Shown: piece by piece, positions 35,041 through 44,211 of the stretch | Layout of the letters: every line of letters begins with the position of its first letter | How positions within the stretch are numbered: the first letter of the stretch is position 1 | Origin: Lachnospiraceae bacterium | Lineage (GTDB): Bacteria; Bacillota; Clostridia; Lachnospirales; Lachnospiraceae | DNA: 46,983 nucleotides | Assembly: GCA_017521985.1 (NCBI GenBank) | Contig: JAFXAZ010000067.1 | Span: 1 to 46,983, forward strand | Direction of reading: 5' to 3' | Position numbers and translations under genes: made by a program | Notes under the pieces: generated by a model | Seen by the model: only the letters and a program-made list of their open reading frames with translations | Told to the model about the DNA's origin: nothing | Database searches by the model: none

Positions 35041-36773
35041 GCTCCCGCCACCTTTCCGTACTGTTCTAATTGATTCTGGTAATCAAACAATTTTTGATAT
35101 GGGCCTTTCTGTGCCATCAGCAATTCATGATGGCCCTGCTCAGCAATCACACCGTCCTTCAGCATATAAATACAGTCGGACTTCACTACGTTTGATAATC
35201 TGTGAGAAATCAAAAGCACACTCTTTGTACGCGCAAGTTCATGAATTACTGACATTATCAGTTCTTCACTTTCTATATCAATATTACTCGTTGCCTCATC
35301 GAATATATATATTTTGCTATTGTGCAACAACCCCCTCGCCAAAGCAAGTCGTTGACACTGACCGCCGGACAAGTTAGATGCTTTTTCCAAAAGTTCTGTT
35401 TCAAGCCCCTTCTGCATAGTCATAAAATCCCAAAGATTTACCTTTTTAAGTACCGCAATCATTTCTTCGTCTGTTGCGTCTTCTTTTGCCATACGCAGAT
35501 TTTCTGCTACGGTTCCTTTAAACAAATAACTGTTGTGACGAATCACCGTTACCTGCTCCATCAGACTTTTTTCAGAAATATTTTGCAAATAAGTTTCACC
35601 GATACGGATATTACCATTGAAAGCTCGGTTTTTGCCACTTAAAAGACCTGCAATGGTACTTTTACCACTACCGGACTCCCCTACCAGAGAAACAAAACTG
35701 CCCACCGGAATATCCAAGGTAATACCTTTTAAAACTTCACGTTCCTCATCATAGCCAAAATGTACGTCCTGTAAATGAATGCTCAGCCCATCTCCTGAAA
35801 GCATTTCCGTTCCCTGCTCAGGCTCCGGTAAATCCAAAATCCGAAAAATGTTATCGCTGGCTGCCATACCATTCATAGCAATATGAAAGAAAGAACCCAA
35901 AAGCCTCAGCGGAATAAAAAATTCACTGGCAAGCAAAATAACGATAAGTGCTCCGGAAAATAAAACCTTTCCTGCCGCAAATTCACCAAGCACCACAATC
36001 ATACCTACTGCAGCACCACCATATGCCATAATATCCATGACACTTGTGGAATTCAATTGCATAGTCAATACCTTCATGGTGATTTTACGAAAACGCTCAC
36101 TTTCTTCATCCATTTCTGCCGCCTTTTTTTCATCCGCCTGATAAATTTTCAAGGTTGTAAGTCCCTGCAAGTTTTCCAAAAAACTATCGCCCAAACCGGT
36201 ATAAATGCTCCAATATTTGCTCAGAAGTTTTTTTGCAATTTTTTGTACCAATACGATAGATACCGGAATCAACGGCACACAAAATAGCAGTACCAGACTG
36301 GCTTTAAAACTCACAAAGCTTAAAACCCCAAATAACGTAACCGGTGCTAAAAGACTATAAAACAACTGTGGTAAATATCTGCCAAAATAAGTTTCCAACT
36401 GCTCTACGCCTTCTGAGCATACCTGCACTACCTCGGAGGTAGACACCTGCTCCTTATAGGAAGCTCCCAGCCTCAACATTTTATCATATATCTTTTCACG
36501 AAGTACATGCTTCACATCTACGCTGGCCATATAGGTTGCCTTGGCTGCCATACGTTCACAAATGAAACGTACCGCCATCACACCTGTAAATATTCCCGCC
36601 GCATGAAACAAACTCTGAACTTCAAAAGTACCATCTGCTGCCTGCTGCAGCAGCCGTGACACCTGAAATATGGCCACAATCTGTGACAAAAGTGCAAGCC
36701 ACTGCCACAGCACCTGATAAATAATATATTTCTTTGATTGACTCAACAAACGAATAAGCCTTGTTTTTATCAT
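35037..36773 (-). CDS. CydD-like ABC exporter, first half of heterodimer
   Basis: 578 residues. A six-helix exporter domain (about 15-310) carries the CydD-like LRLGASYKEQVSTSEVVQV and YFGRYLPQLFYSLLAPVTL regions. The ATPase domain (about 335-560) has Walker A GESGSGKSTIAGLL, signature LSGGQCQRLALARGL, Walker B IYIFDEATSNID and LLISHRLS. The start at 36773 has AAAGGA 8 bases upstream; an earlier ATG at 36794 contains that site. The promoter has TATGAT at 36819-36814 with a GTTAG/CTAAC palindrome directly upstream, so a repressor, possibly metal or redox responsive, may control the operon. Confidence 0.87.
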   Translation of the reverse strand: MIKTRLIRLLSQSKKYIIYQVLWQWLALLSQIVAIFQVSRLLQQAADGTFEVQSLFHAAGIFTGVMAVRFICERMAAKATYMASVDVKHVLREKIYDKMLRLGASYKEQVSTSEVVQVCSEGVEQLETYFGRYLPQLFYSLLAPVTLFGVLSFVSFKASLVLLFCVPLIPVSIVLVQKIAKKLLSKYWSIYTGLGDSFLENLQGLTTLKIYQADEKKAAEMDEESERFRKITMKVLTMQLNSTSVMDIMAYGGAAVGMIVVLGEFAAGKVLFSGALIVILLASEFFIPLRLLGSFFHIAMNGMAASDNIFRILDLPEPEQGTEMLSGDGLSIHLQDVHFGYDEEREVLKGITLDIPVGSFVSLVGESGSGKSTIAGLLSGKNRAFNGNIRIGETYLQNISEKSLMEQVTVIRHNSYLFKGTVAENLRMAKEDATDEEMIAVLKKVNLWDFMTMQKGLETELLEKASNLSGGQCQRLALARGLLHNSKIYIFDEATSNIDIESEELIMSVIHELARTKSVLLISHRLSNVVKSDCIYMLKDGVIAEQGHHELLMAQKGPYQKLFDYQNQLEQYGKVAGA

Positions 36774-36813
36774 GTATAAATTCCTTTCCTGCATATCATA
36801 TTACAACACCCTT

Positions 36814-36842
36814 ATCATAGTTAGCCTTAACTAACCATGGTA
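36814..36842 (-). promoter_or_regulatory. cydD-like promoter with GTTAG/CTAAC operator
   Basis: Minus-strand TATGAT (36819-36814) is the -10. GTTAG (36820-36824) and CTAAC (36831-36835), 6 bases apart, fill the spacer; the -35 is poor (TACCAT). More TTAG half-sites occur in the adjacent terminator. A weak promoter covered by a palindrome suggests regulated expression. Confidence 0.5.
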
Positions 36843-36843
36843 C

Positions 36844-36879
36844 AAAAATTAGTGCACCCATTAGTTAGGATGCACTAAC
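36844..36879 (-). terminator. Rho-independent terminator of the GT-C gene
   Basis: Minus strand: TTAGTGCA (36878-36871), a 14-base loop, TGCACTAA (36856-36849), TTTTT (36848-36844). Confidence 0.85.
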
Positions 36880-36908
36880 AATATACATGATTTTCAGTTT
36901 GATTGCAA

Positions 36909-38822
36909 CTATTTTTTATTTATCCAGCTATATAGAAGAGTTTCCTCACCCTTTGTGCCCACTCCATAGAACTGTAAATCCCCGGTAGTTTCAAAAATCT
37001 CCAGAGGAAGCATAAATAAATATCCGCTGTTTACGTATGCCTCACTCCCTAAAAGTTGTGCAACATCCTTACGCTCCAAAGACTCCGCAAGGTATATCTC
37101 ATCCTCTGCCTTTAACACCACTTCTGAAAAAGTCTGATTATTTTCGGTATCAACACACCAACCTGACATCTGAATAAACTCGCCTCCGTATGCCACAAAG
37201 TCCATAGAAAACTGATTTTCAGCATGCTGTTCTTCCACAAACCGTTCTATCGGTGTTACATAATAAAGAAAGTCTCCGGCCTCATATTTATCATAGCCCA
37301 TGCCTTCCAGTAATTGTTGTGAACTGGTATCCTTTGTGTACACCACATAATTGTATCGATAGTCGGTGTGGTCAAAATACTCGTTAATGTCGTGAGATCC
37401 ATACCTTTCTTTGCCATTGACCGGTAAATTAAACTCATACGGATTTATTTCAAATTCCAACAAATAGTACACATAATTCCATGGGTAAGCTGTAGCACGC
37501 TTCAAGAAATCCGCATCTTCATGTTCCTCTACAAAATCACCCAATTCTTCATAGCTTTCATAAAAAAGCCAATTATACGGATATGCTTGCGAATTAAACT
37601 CTGTAAAATACCAATTGGCAAAACACCCAAACCCTATCAAGTATGCAGTTGCCATGACACCGACAAAGCTACGCTGCAACCATTTTCTATCTTGCAGCAA
37701 ATCCCATACAACCACAAGACCCGTCACCAGGAAATACAAAAGACATCCAAAAATACCAATCATACGCGTATTATTTGGAGTAGATGGTGCCGTCAACATC
37801 AAACCAATTATTAACTGTCCCAATAGCCATGCCAACATTGGTACACTATAATGAAATACTTTTTTCTTTACAGAACCATATGCATCCACTATCGCTTTAA
37901 CCAAGCCTACAACAATAAACGGAATCGAAACATAATACATATTTCCAAACAAAGACGTAGAATTATAAGTACGGTCATCGTAAAATAATGAATTAAATAA
38001 TACGTTTTTCAGATTCACCCACAAATCAATAGCCCCAACTTCATCCGAACGGTATGTAATCAGTTTGGTAATTGTAAATGGTCCTATTTTAAACGCAGGT
38101 AAATCAAAGAAATTTACCAACTGCACCAAAATCAGCGGTGCTGCCAACACGCCAAGCGGAAGCACGAAAGAAGCTGCTCTCTTCCAATTAAAGCTCTTTA
38201 AACGAATGCCATACAAAAAAAGCACAAACAAGCAAATCGGAATCACAATATATGCCAGCGCATAGGTATATAATGTCACACCACACGCAATCCCGGCTCC
38301 CAAATAATACCGTATTTGTCCTGTTTCCATAGCCCTTGCCAGAAAAAATACGGATATCATTCCAGCAGCCAGCATCAGATGACTCTCCAACCCAAAACGC
38401 TGTGTCATGGTAAATACCGGCAAAATCGCATAAAGCATCAAAAACACTGCATCTACATGCCTGTCTTTCCATGCATATGTACCATATCTAAATGCATAAT
38501 ATGCCCCTACAAATGCAGCAAGAATTATGCTTCCGCGAATTACCAACTTCGATACGCCAAATAACTTTATCAAGACAGCGGTCATATATATATATAGTGC
38601 ATTCTGACCATCGCCATAATTGGTAAAATAAACCGGGTACGAGTTCAACCATCTATCTACACCATACCTGGCAATATTTAACGCATCATACGCCGCACCG
38701 GCCTCATCCACATTCAGCCCGTAAGGAATATCGCATATCTTATATGTGTGCATGAATATTGTAATAACTGCTGCTACACCTACCAATATCCACCATACAT
38801 ATTCTTCCTTTCGTTTTTCCAT
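36909..38822 (-). CDS. GT-C fold membrane glycosyltransferase (GT39/83-like)
   Basis: 637 residues. The first membrane helix (about 10-27) is followed by an outside loop with NVDEAGAAYDALNIARYG; the paired acidic residues fit the catalytic motif of GT-C enzymes such as PMT and ArnT families. About eleven further helices run to about residue 415, followed by a soluble C-terminal domain of about 200 residues. These enzymes take a sugar from a polyprenyl-phosphate carrier and add it to a surface acceptor outside the membrane. The GtrB-like enzyme at 1990 could make such a donor, but the link is speculative. GAGGG lies before the ATG. It starts 39 bases after trpZ with no terminator between, so it may share the T-box transcript. 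Confidence 0.83.
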   Translation of the reverse strand: MEKRKEEYVWWILVGVAAVITIFMHTYKICDIPYGLNVDEAGAAYDALNIARYGVDRWLNSYPVYFTNYGDGQNALYIYMTAVLIKLFGVSKLVIRGSIILAAFVGAYYAFRYGTYAWKDRHVDAVFLMLYAILPVFTMTQRFGLESHLMLAAGMISVFFLARAMETGQIRYYLGAGIACGVTLYTYALAYIVIPICLFVLFLYGIRLKSFNWKRAASFVLPLGVLAAPLILVQLVNFFDLPAFKIGPFTITKLITYRSDEVGAIDLWVNLKNVLFNSLFYDDRTYNSTSLFGNMYYVSIPFIVVGLVKAIVDAYGSVKKKVFHYSVPMLAWLLGQLIIGLMLTAPSTPNNTRMIGIFGCLLYFLVTGLVVVWDLLQDRKWLQRSFVGVMATAYLIGFGCFANWYFTEFNSQAYPYNWLFYESYEELGDFVEEHEDADFLKRATAYPWNYVYYLLEFEINPYEFNLPVNGKERYGSHDINEYFDHTDYRYNYVVYTKDTSSQQLLEGMGYDKYEAGDFLYYVTPIERFVEEQHAENQFSMDFVAYGGEFIQMSGWCVDTENNQTFSEVVLKAEDEIYLAESLERKDVAQLLGSEAYVNSGYLFMLPLEIFETTGDLQFYGVGTKGEETLLYSWINKK

Positions 38823-38861
38823 ATTTTTATAACCCTCTTTTACCCCTCCGGCATCTTCAAC

Positions 38862-39662
38862 TTATTCCGACAACAAAATTCTGTCATTATCCAGTGCAAA
38901 ACCTGTTCCCGCTTTGAAACGAGTCAACAAATCCTCTACAGACATATTGGCACGTTCTTCGCCTTTTACGTCCAGCACAATATTACCGTTTGCCATCATT
39001 AAGGTACGATTGCCCAAATCCAGTGCCTGCTGCATATTGTGGGTAATCATCAAGCAAGTGATTTTGTTTTCATCCACAATTTTCTTGGTTAATTCTAACA
39101 CTTTGTCTGCAGTAGCCGGATCCAGTGCAGCAGTATGCTCATCCAAAAGCAACAGCTTCGGTGTTACCATCGTTGCCATAAGCAACGTCAATGCCTGACG
39201 CTGTCCGCCGCTAAGCAGTCCCACGGGTTGTTTCAGCCGGTCTTCCAGTCCCATATTCAACAAGGAAAGTTTTTCTCTGAAAAATTCTTTATCCTTCTTG
39301 GTAATACGGCTGAAAGGAAACGTTCCATGAGAAGCACGCAGGTATGCAAGTGCCATATTCTCCTCAATGGTCATGCCAGGTGCAGTTCCCTTAATTGGGT
39401 CCTGGAACAATCTGCCGATGGTCTTACTGCGTTTATATTCCTGTACAAAGGTAATATCTTCTCCCTCCAGGGTAATGGAGCCGTCATCCACAAAAAATGC
39501 TCCTGCAATGGCATTAAATAAAGTGGATTTGCCCGCACCATTGGAACCGATAATCGTCACAAAATCCCCTTTATCAAGATGTAAATTCAAACCGTTTAAT
39601 GCCGTTTTGGCATTTACCGTACCAGGATAGAAGGTCTTAGAAATATGCTCAATTTTTAACAT
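38862..39662 (-). CDS. trpZ: ABC transporter ATPase, predicted tryptophan uptake
   Basis: 266 residues, one ABC ATPase. It has Walker A IGSNGAGKSTLF, Q-loop FQDP, signature LLSGGQRQALTLLMA, Walker B LLLLDEHTAALDP (EHTAALD is characteristic of this transporter group) and the switch His in MITHNMQQAL. The start overlaps the permease gene by 14 bases with GGAGG upstream. The T-box ahead of the operon reads a Trp codon, so it should energise tryptophan import. Confidence 0.85.
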   Translation of the reverse strand: MLKIEHISKTFYPGTVNAKTALNGLNLHLDKGDFVTIIGSNGAGKSTLFNAIAGAFFVDDGSITLEGEDITFVQEYKRSKTIGRLFQDPIKGTAPGMTIEENMALAYLRASHGTFPFSRITKKDKEFFREKLSLLNMGLEDRLKQPVGLLSGGQRQALTLLMATMVTPKLLLLDEHTAALDPATADKVLELTKKIVDENKITCLMITHNMQQALDLGNRTLMMANGNIVLDVKGEERANMSVEDLLTRFKAGTGFALDNDRILLSE

Positions 39663-40572
39663 GGGAACGACCTCCTTTATGCTTTAAAGTATATTTACGC
39701 TTTTCAAAGGCAATCCACTCTTTGATGCTTGGTGCAGCAATAGCCAATGCAACCACGATTGCAGTGATTAACTTCAACCCCTGAACCGGCACTATCTTGG
39801 TGTAAAGAACAATGGCATAAATAATACGGTAAATAATGGAACCTACTACGGCAGCGACAGCACCTTTTACAATACTGCGGCGGCCAAGCACGGTTTCACC
39901 GATAATCAGGCATGCCAGCGCAATTACTACAATACCACTTCCGCCATTAATATCTGCCGCATTCTGATACTGACCCACCAGTGCACCTGACAGTGCTGTC
40001 AGAGAATTGGAAACACACAAACCCACCATAATGGTAAAGGTTGGATTGATACTGGATGCACGAACCATATCCATATTATTTCCGGTTGCACGAATAGATA
40101 AACCTAAACGAGTTCCCAAAAACCACACTAATACCACACCCGCAATTGCTACTGCAATCCCTGCAAGTATTGCTTCATACCAGGCTCCGCCAAAACCTGT
40201 TTTTTTGAACATACTGAAAATAGTCTCCGTCTTTAACAGGCTCACATTGGCACTCCACCCCATGACCATTAAGTTAATGGTGTAAAGTCCCGTATTGGTA
40301 ATAATACCTGCCAGAATAGAAGGTACCTTTAAACAGGTCTGTAAAAAAGCAGTGACAAAGCCGGCTATCACACCTGCAAGCATTGCTGCCGGAATCGCAA
40401 GCACCGGATGTCCTGCTGCCGCAAACGTCACAGACACGGCCGCTCCCAAAATGAAGCAGCCGTCTGTGGTCATATCTGCAATATTTAATACTCTATAGCT
40501 TAAAAAGAGCGCCATTGCCACCAGAGAATACAAAAAACCAAGCTCTAGTGCTGTCTGTATAATGTAAAGCAA
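39649..40572 (-). CDS. trpY: ABC transporter permease, predicted tryptophan uptake
   Basis: 307 residues with about eight to nine membrane helices and the branched-chain/ribose-type permease motif FLSYRVLNIADMTTDG at the start and SIRATGNNMDMVRASSI in the middle. The start is a TTG codon at 40572: GGAGG lies 7 bases upstream and no ATG is suitably placed, an uncommon but clear case. It lies between the binding-protein gene (42 bases upstream) and the ATPase gene (overlapping). Confidence 0.85.
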   Translation of the reverse strand: MLYIIQTALELGFLYSLVAMALFLSYRVLNIADMTTDGCFILGAAVSVTFAAAGHPVLAIPAAMLAGVIAGFVTAFLQTCLKVPSILAGIITNTGLYTINLMVMGWSANVSLLKTETIFSMFKKTGFGGAWYEAILAGIAVAIAGVVLVWFLGTRLGLSIRATGNNMDMVRASSINPTFTIMVGLCVSNSLTALSGALVGQYQNAADINGGSGIVVIALACLIIGETVLGRRSIVKGAVAAVVGSIIYRIIYAIVLYTKIVPVQGLKLITAIVVALAIAAPSIKEWIAFEKRKYTLKHKGGRSHVKN

Positions 40573-40614
40573 AATATTTCCTCCACGTTCTATAAAATGT
40601 TTCGCTCTGAATGA

Positions 40615-41634
40615 TTATTCTAAGGAAGTAGTAACCTCTGCTACGGTACCCATATCTGTAAACACGCTATAATCTGCGCCAAGTGCAGCAGCCGTTTCGG
40701 TATTTACTGTAATAATACCGCCATCCATTAAATAAAAGTCTTCTAAATCAGCCATACCTTCTTTCATAGCCTTGAATGCAAGGTCCGCTGTTTTTGTACC
40801 AAGGTCTGTATAATTTACACCACAGGTAGCAAATGCACCATTTCGAACAAAGGAATCTGCACCGGTATAATGACGGATGCCTGCTGCTGCAAGGTCTTCG
40901 TAAATGGCAAGCTCTGCTGCCATAATCACATTATCAGTAGGAGTAAATATTGCATCTACCTTGGAAGCAATCAAAGCACTTGCTGCTGCAATAACTTCAT
41001 CGTTGGTCGCTGCCGTCTGCTCATTGTATGTAATGCCTTTGGAATCCAGGTAAGCTTTTGCCTCTGCGATTGGGGTTGCGGAGTTTGTCTCAGACAAGGA
41101 ATACAATAATCCCACGTTTTTCACGTTTGGATTTTCTGCAAGCATCATATCCAAAATAAACGCCGTATTTAATGCATCACTGGTACCGGTTACATAGTCG
41201 ATGCCTGTCAGCTCTGCTGCCTCCGGGTCGGAAATGGCTGCAAACACAACCGGTGTCTTCGTATCTTCTGCACAAGAAGTCATAACCTGCGCCGCCAAGG
41301 TAGCAATAGGAATAATCGCATCTACGCCCTCCATAACTACCTGATTACCAATCTGCATCAACGTGGTCTGCTCACCCTGACCGGAATAAATTTCATAATC
41401 AATACTAACGCCTTCTTTTGCTTCAATAGCATCTAACTGTGCTGCAATCGCATTTGCAATTTCATCCAAAGATGCATGATCCATCTGCTTTACAATGGCA
41501 ACCTTATAATCTGCCTGATTTTTGTCTGCACTTACATCATCCCCGCTTACCGTATTGCCGCATGCTGCTGCAGATACTGCCATCGCTACCGTACAACCAA
41601 TTGCTACCAACTTCTTTACTAAATTTGCTTTCAT
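40615..41634 (-). CDS. trpX: ABC substrate-binding lipoprotein, predicted tryptophan uptake
   Basis: 339 residues. A signal peptide ends in the lipobox SAAACG (Cys near residue 25). The rest matches the DUF534/ABC_sub_bind family: YKVAIVKQMDHASLDE, YSGQGEQTTLMQIGN, VDAIIPIATLAAQ, TPVVFAAISDPEAAEL, VKNVGLLYSLSETNS and IFTPTDNVIMAA. It should capture the substrate outside the membrane. The Trp T-box directly upstream identifies the likely substrate; such trpXYZ systems were predicted on the same grounds in other Firmicutes. GGAG precedes the ATG. Confidence 0.87.
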   Translation of the reverse strand: MKANLVKKLVAIGCTVAMAVSAAACGNTVSGDDVSADKNQADYKVAIVKQMDHASLDEIANAIAAQLDAIEAKEGVSIDYEIYSGQGEQTTLMQIGNQVVMEGVDAIIPIATLAAQVMTSCAEDTKTPVVFAAISDPEAAELTGIDYVTGTSDALNTAFILDMMLAENPNVKNVGLLYSLSETNSATPIAEAKAYLDSKGITYNEQTAATNDEVIAAASALIASKVDAIFTPTDNVIMAAELAIYEDLAAAGIRHYTGADSFVRNGAFATCGVNYTDLGTKTADLAFKAMKEGMADLEDFYLMDGGIITVNTETAAALGADYSVFTDMGTVAEVTTSLE

Positions 41635-41681
41635 AATATAATCTCCTTCTTATCCGGGTGGCAGATGTATGTGCCAATAAT

Positions 41682-41971
41682 AAAAAAAACACTTCTGCCC
41701 CTACATGGGACAAAAGTGTAAAACTTCTGCGATACCACCCAAATTGACAACCTCACTATGAGAAATGTCCACTCGCTCACGTACCATCATACGCGTCCCG
41801 ATGGATAACGGGTGGGAATCCCGTCAGCCCCTACTAAATCACTCGTTCAAGGCTGCCCTCCAAAGTCCATTCGCTGACTGCTTCACGTTCCACTCACACC
41901 ACCGGGAACTCTCTGTAGATTCACATTTGCCAGTTACTACTCTTTTTCATAGGTTTTTCTTATATATGATA
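41682..41971 (-). ncRNA. T-box riboswitch, tryptophan specifier
   Basis: About 290-base leader on the minus strand. The stem I apical motif is CAGAGAG...GGTGGTGTGAG (41913-41889 region). The specifier loop reads GAA-TGG-AC, giving the codon UGG (Trp) at 41869-41867. The T-box sequence TTTGGGTGGTATCGC runs 41743-41729. The terminator is ACACTTTTGTCCC pairing with GGGGCAGAAGTGT, then eight T (41689-41682). Uncharged tRNA-Trp would stabilise the antiterminator and switch on trpXYZ. Stem III-like pairing (GGGCAGCC and later) was not resolved in detail. Confidence 0.93.
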
Positions 41972-41976
41972 TTGTC

Positions 41977-42005
41977 ATTATATGCACGTATGAAATTTTT
42001 GTCAA
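41977..42005 (-). promoter_or_regulatory. Consensus promoter of the trp T-box operon
   Basis: Perfect TTGACA (42005-42000), 17-base spacer and perfect TATAAT (41982-41977) on the minus strand. Control is therefore expected at the leader, not at initiation. Confidence 0.95.
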
Positions 42006-42057
42006 CCACTTTTTCTAAAAATTCTATGCGAAAAATGTAATTTTCTGACTACTCCTC

Positions 42058-43206
42058 TCAAACCAGTTCCGCAGCCAACGCCTCTATCTCCGCCACATTT
42101 TCTTCTTTTACCGCAGAGAAAATCTTAACGACTGTATCGGCAAAGGTCAAATTCTTGCTGTTTTCCAGCATTTTACGCATCACTCTGGAGGAAAGCGGTG
42201 CCCAGGAACCATTTTCCATCAAACCTATTCTACGGTTCTGGAACTGACGCTCCGTCAAATGCTGAATAAATGCCTTCATAAAAGGAAATACATCGGCATT
42301 ATAGGTACTGGATGCCAAAACTAAACGGTCATAACAAAATGCATCGGCAACTGCCTGGTGCATGTCACATCTTGCCAAATCATGTACCACTACTTCACAG
42401 CCTCTTTCACGCAGCTTATCCGCTAAAAGTTCTGCTGCCTTTCGAGTATTGCCATAAATGGTAGCATATGCAATGACCACACCGGACTTTTCCGGCTCAT
42501 ACGCAGCCCAAGTCTGGTATAGCCCTATATAATATCCCAAATTATCAGAAAGCACCGGTCCATGAAGAGGACATATCCTCTGAATATCACAACCTGCCAA
42601 CTTATGAAGTAAGGACTGCACCTGTTGTCCATACCTTCCCACTATACCAATATAATAACGACGTGCTTCACTTACCCAATCATCTTCTCTATCCAACGCC
42701 CCAAACTTGCCAAAAGCATCCGCAGAAAAAAGTACCTTATCTGCAGCATCATAGGTTACAATTACTTCCGGCCAATGCACCATCATTGCCGTAAAAAAGG
42801 TGAGTTCATGCTTACCAAGGGTGAAAATACTGCCATCTGCTACTACAATCCTACGCTCCGCATAATCCTTACCGAAGAAATTTTTCATCATAGCAAAGGC
42901 TTTTGCACTTGCCACTATAACAGCCTCAGGATAACACTCCATGAAAACTGCCACACTGGCAGAGTGATCCGGCTCCATATGCTGTACAATAAGATAATCC
43001 GGTTTTCTTCCACATAATACAAGCTCCAGCTTCGTCAGCCATTCCTGCGTGAAATTTACATCCACCGTATCCATAACCGCAATTTTATCATCCAAAATCA
43101 CATAAGAATTGTATGCCATACCATTTGGCACCACGTATTGTCCCTCGAACAACTCGCCTCTGTGGTCATTTACACCGATATATTTTATGTCTCTTGAAAT
43201 TTCCAT
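42058..43206 (-). CDS. Flavodiiron protein (FprA, A-type flavoprotein)
   Basis: 382 residues. The metallo-beta-lactamase-like diiron domain (about 1-250) has the iron ligands HMEPDH (His76, Glu78, Asp80, His81), HWPE, the Asp of FSADAFG and the His of CPLHGP. The flavodoxin domain (about 255-382) has the FMN loop ATIYGNTRKAAE and SSTYNADVFPFM. These enzymes reduce O2 to water or NO to N2O and protect anaerobes. No rubredoxin domain is fused. GGAG lies 7 bases before the ATG. It is 69 bases after the ketopantoate reductase gene with no clear terminator between. Confidence 0.95.
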   Translation of the reverse strand: MEISRDIKYIGVNDHRGELFEGQYVVPNGMAYNSYVILDDKIAVMDTVDVNFTQEWLTKLELVLCGRKPDYLIVQHMEPDHSASVAVFMECYPEAVIVASAKAFAMMKNFFGKDYAERRIVVADGSIFTLGKHELTFFTAMMVHWPEVIVTYDAADKVLFSADAFGKFGALDREDDWVSEARRYYIGIVGRYGQQVQSLLHKLAGCDIQRICPLHGPVLSDNLGYYIGLYQTWAAYEPEKSGVVIAYATIYGNTRKAAELLADKLRERGCEVVVHDLARCDMHQAVADAFCYDRLVLASSTYNADVFPFMKAFIQHLTERQFQNRRIGLMENGSWAPLSSRVMRKMLENSKNLTFADTVVKIFSAVKEENVAEIEALAAELV

Positions 43207-43275
43207 AACATATCTCCTCTGCTTTTCTACTCTATATCATATCACTTACGTTGTTTTTCATACCTTAAAAATACG

Positions 43276-44193
43276 TTATGAATACTTGGCCTCAATTTCT
43301 TTTATTTTCTGATAATACGCGGTGTTCGCAGGTACTTCTATGCCATGTTTTGCTGCTATTTTCATAATAGTGCCCGCAAACAGCTCCACCTCTGTAGCTC
43401 TATGTGCTATGGCATCCTGACGCATAGACGGATAACCATCCGGTTTCAGACCGGCTGTAACTGCAAGTGCTCTTTGAAGGTCAGCTTCACCGATAGCAAT
43501 TCCTTCCGCCTGTCCGACAACCAGCACCTCTTGCATGACTTTCAACATATTTTCTCTGATTTCGCCCTCTTCCAATACACCCGCATAAGAAGTTTCATAT
43601 ATCATACAGGACTGATTTACACCCACATTTAACAAAAACTTGCCCCACATGGCCTGCATAATATCTTCCTTCACCTCATATGCTTGTCCGATTTCATCAA
43701 AAAATGTCACAACACGCTCAAGCATTTCTTCCTGACCCTTTTTCAGAATTCCTATCTGCAAGCGCCCCTTGCTGACATATTCCATGGTACTGCCTTCTCG
43801 CATGGCATCCATACCGATTGCCACACATCCCAGGACACGGTCTTCACCAAAACGCTCTGCAATCACGCCCTCACTGCTGATACCATTCAGTACGGAGATA
43901 ATAATCGTATCCTCCCCCACCGCAGGTGCCATCACCTCCAATGCGCTCTCTAAACCGGTAGATTTTGTAGCCACAATAATGAGGTCTGCAGGCTCTGCCT
44001 TTGACACTCGTGTCACATTAAAATGCATTACTTTGCCATTAATGGTATACACATCCTCTTTATGACGTTTGAAACGTTCCTCATCCATAAGAAAGGAAAC
44101 CGCTTCATACCCGAATGCATCCATAATCTGCTCACCGTACAAAAGCCCCAGGGCTCCCATACCAACGATTGCAGTTCGTCTGATTTTCTTCAT
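43276..44193 (-). CDS. panE: 2-dehydropantoate 2-reductase
   Basis: 305 residues. The N-terminal Rossmann domain begins TAIVGMGALGLLYG (NADPH loop), followed by LIIVATKSTGLESAL and ISVLNGISSEGVIAE. The C-terminal helical domain has the catalytic-type Lys in MWGKFLLNVGVNQS and a final PSMRQDAIAHRATEVE block. It reduces ketopantoate to pantoate for pantothenate and CoA synthesis. No other pan genes adjoin, and paralogues of this family can act on other 2-keto acids, so the symbol is a best guess. It lies 18 bases after the ROK-like kinase gene. Confidence 0.87.
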   Translation of the reverse strand: MKKIRRTAIVGMGALGLLYGEQIMDAFGYEAVSFLMDEERFKRHKEDVYTINGKVMHFNVTRVSKAEPADLIIVATKSTGLESALEVMAPAVGEDTIIISVLNGISSEGVIAERFGEDRVLGCVAIGMDAMREGSTMEYVSKGRLQIGILKKGQEEMLERVVTFFDEIGQAYEVKEDIMQAMWGKFLLNVGVNQSCMIYETSYAGVLEEGEIRENMLKVMQEVLVVGQAEGIAIGEADLQRALAVTAGLKPDGYPSMRQDAIAHRATEVELFAGTIMKIAAKHGIEVPANTAYYQKIKEIEAKYS

Positions 44194-44211
44194 ATGTAAC
44201 CTTTTTAACCT

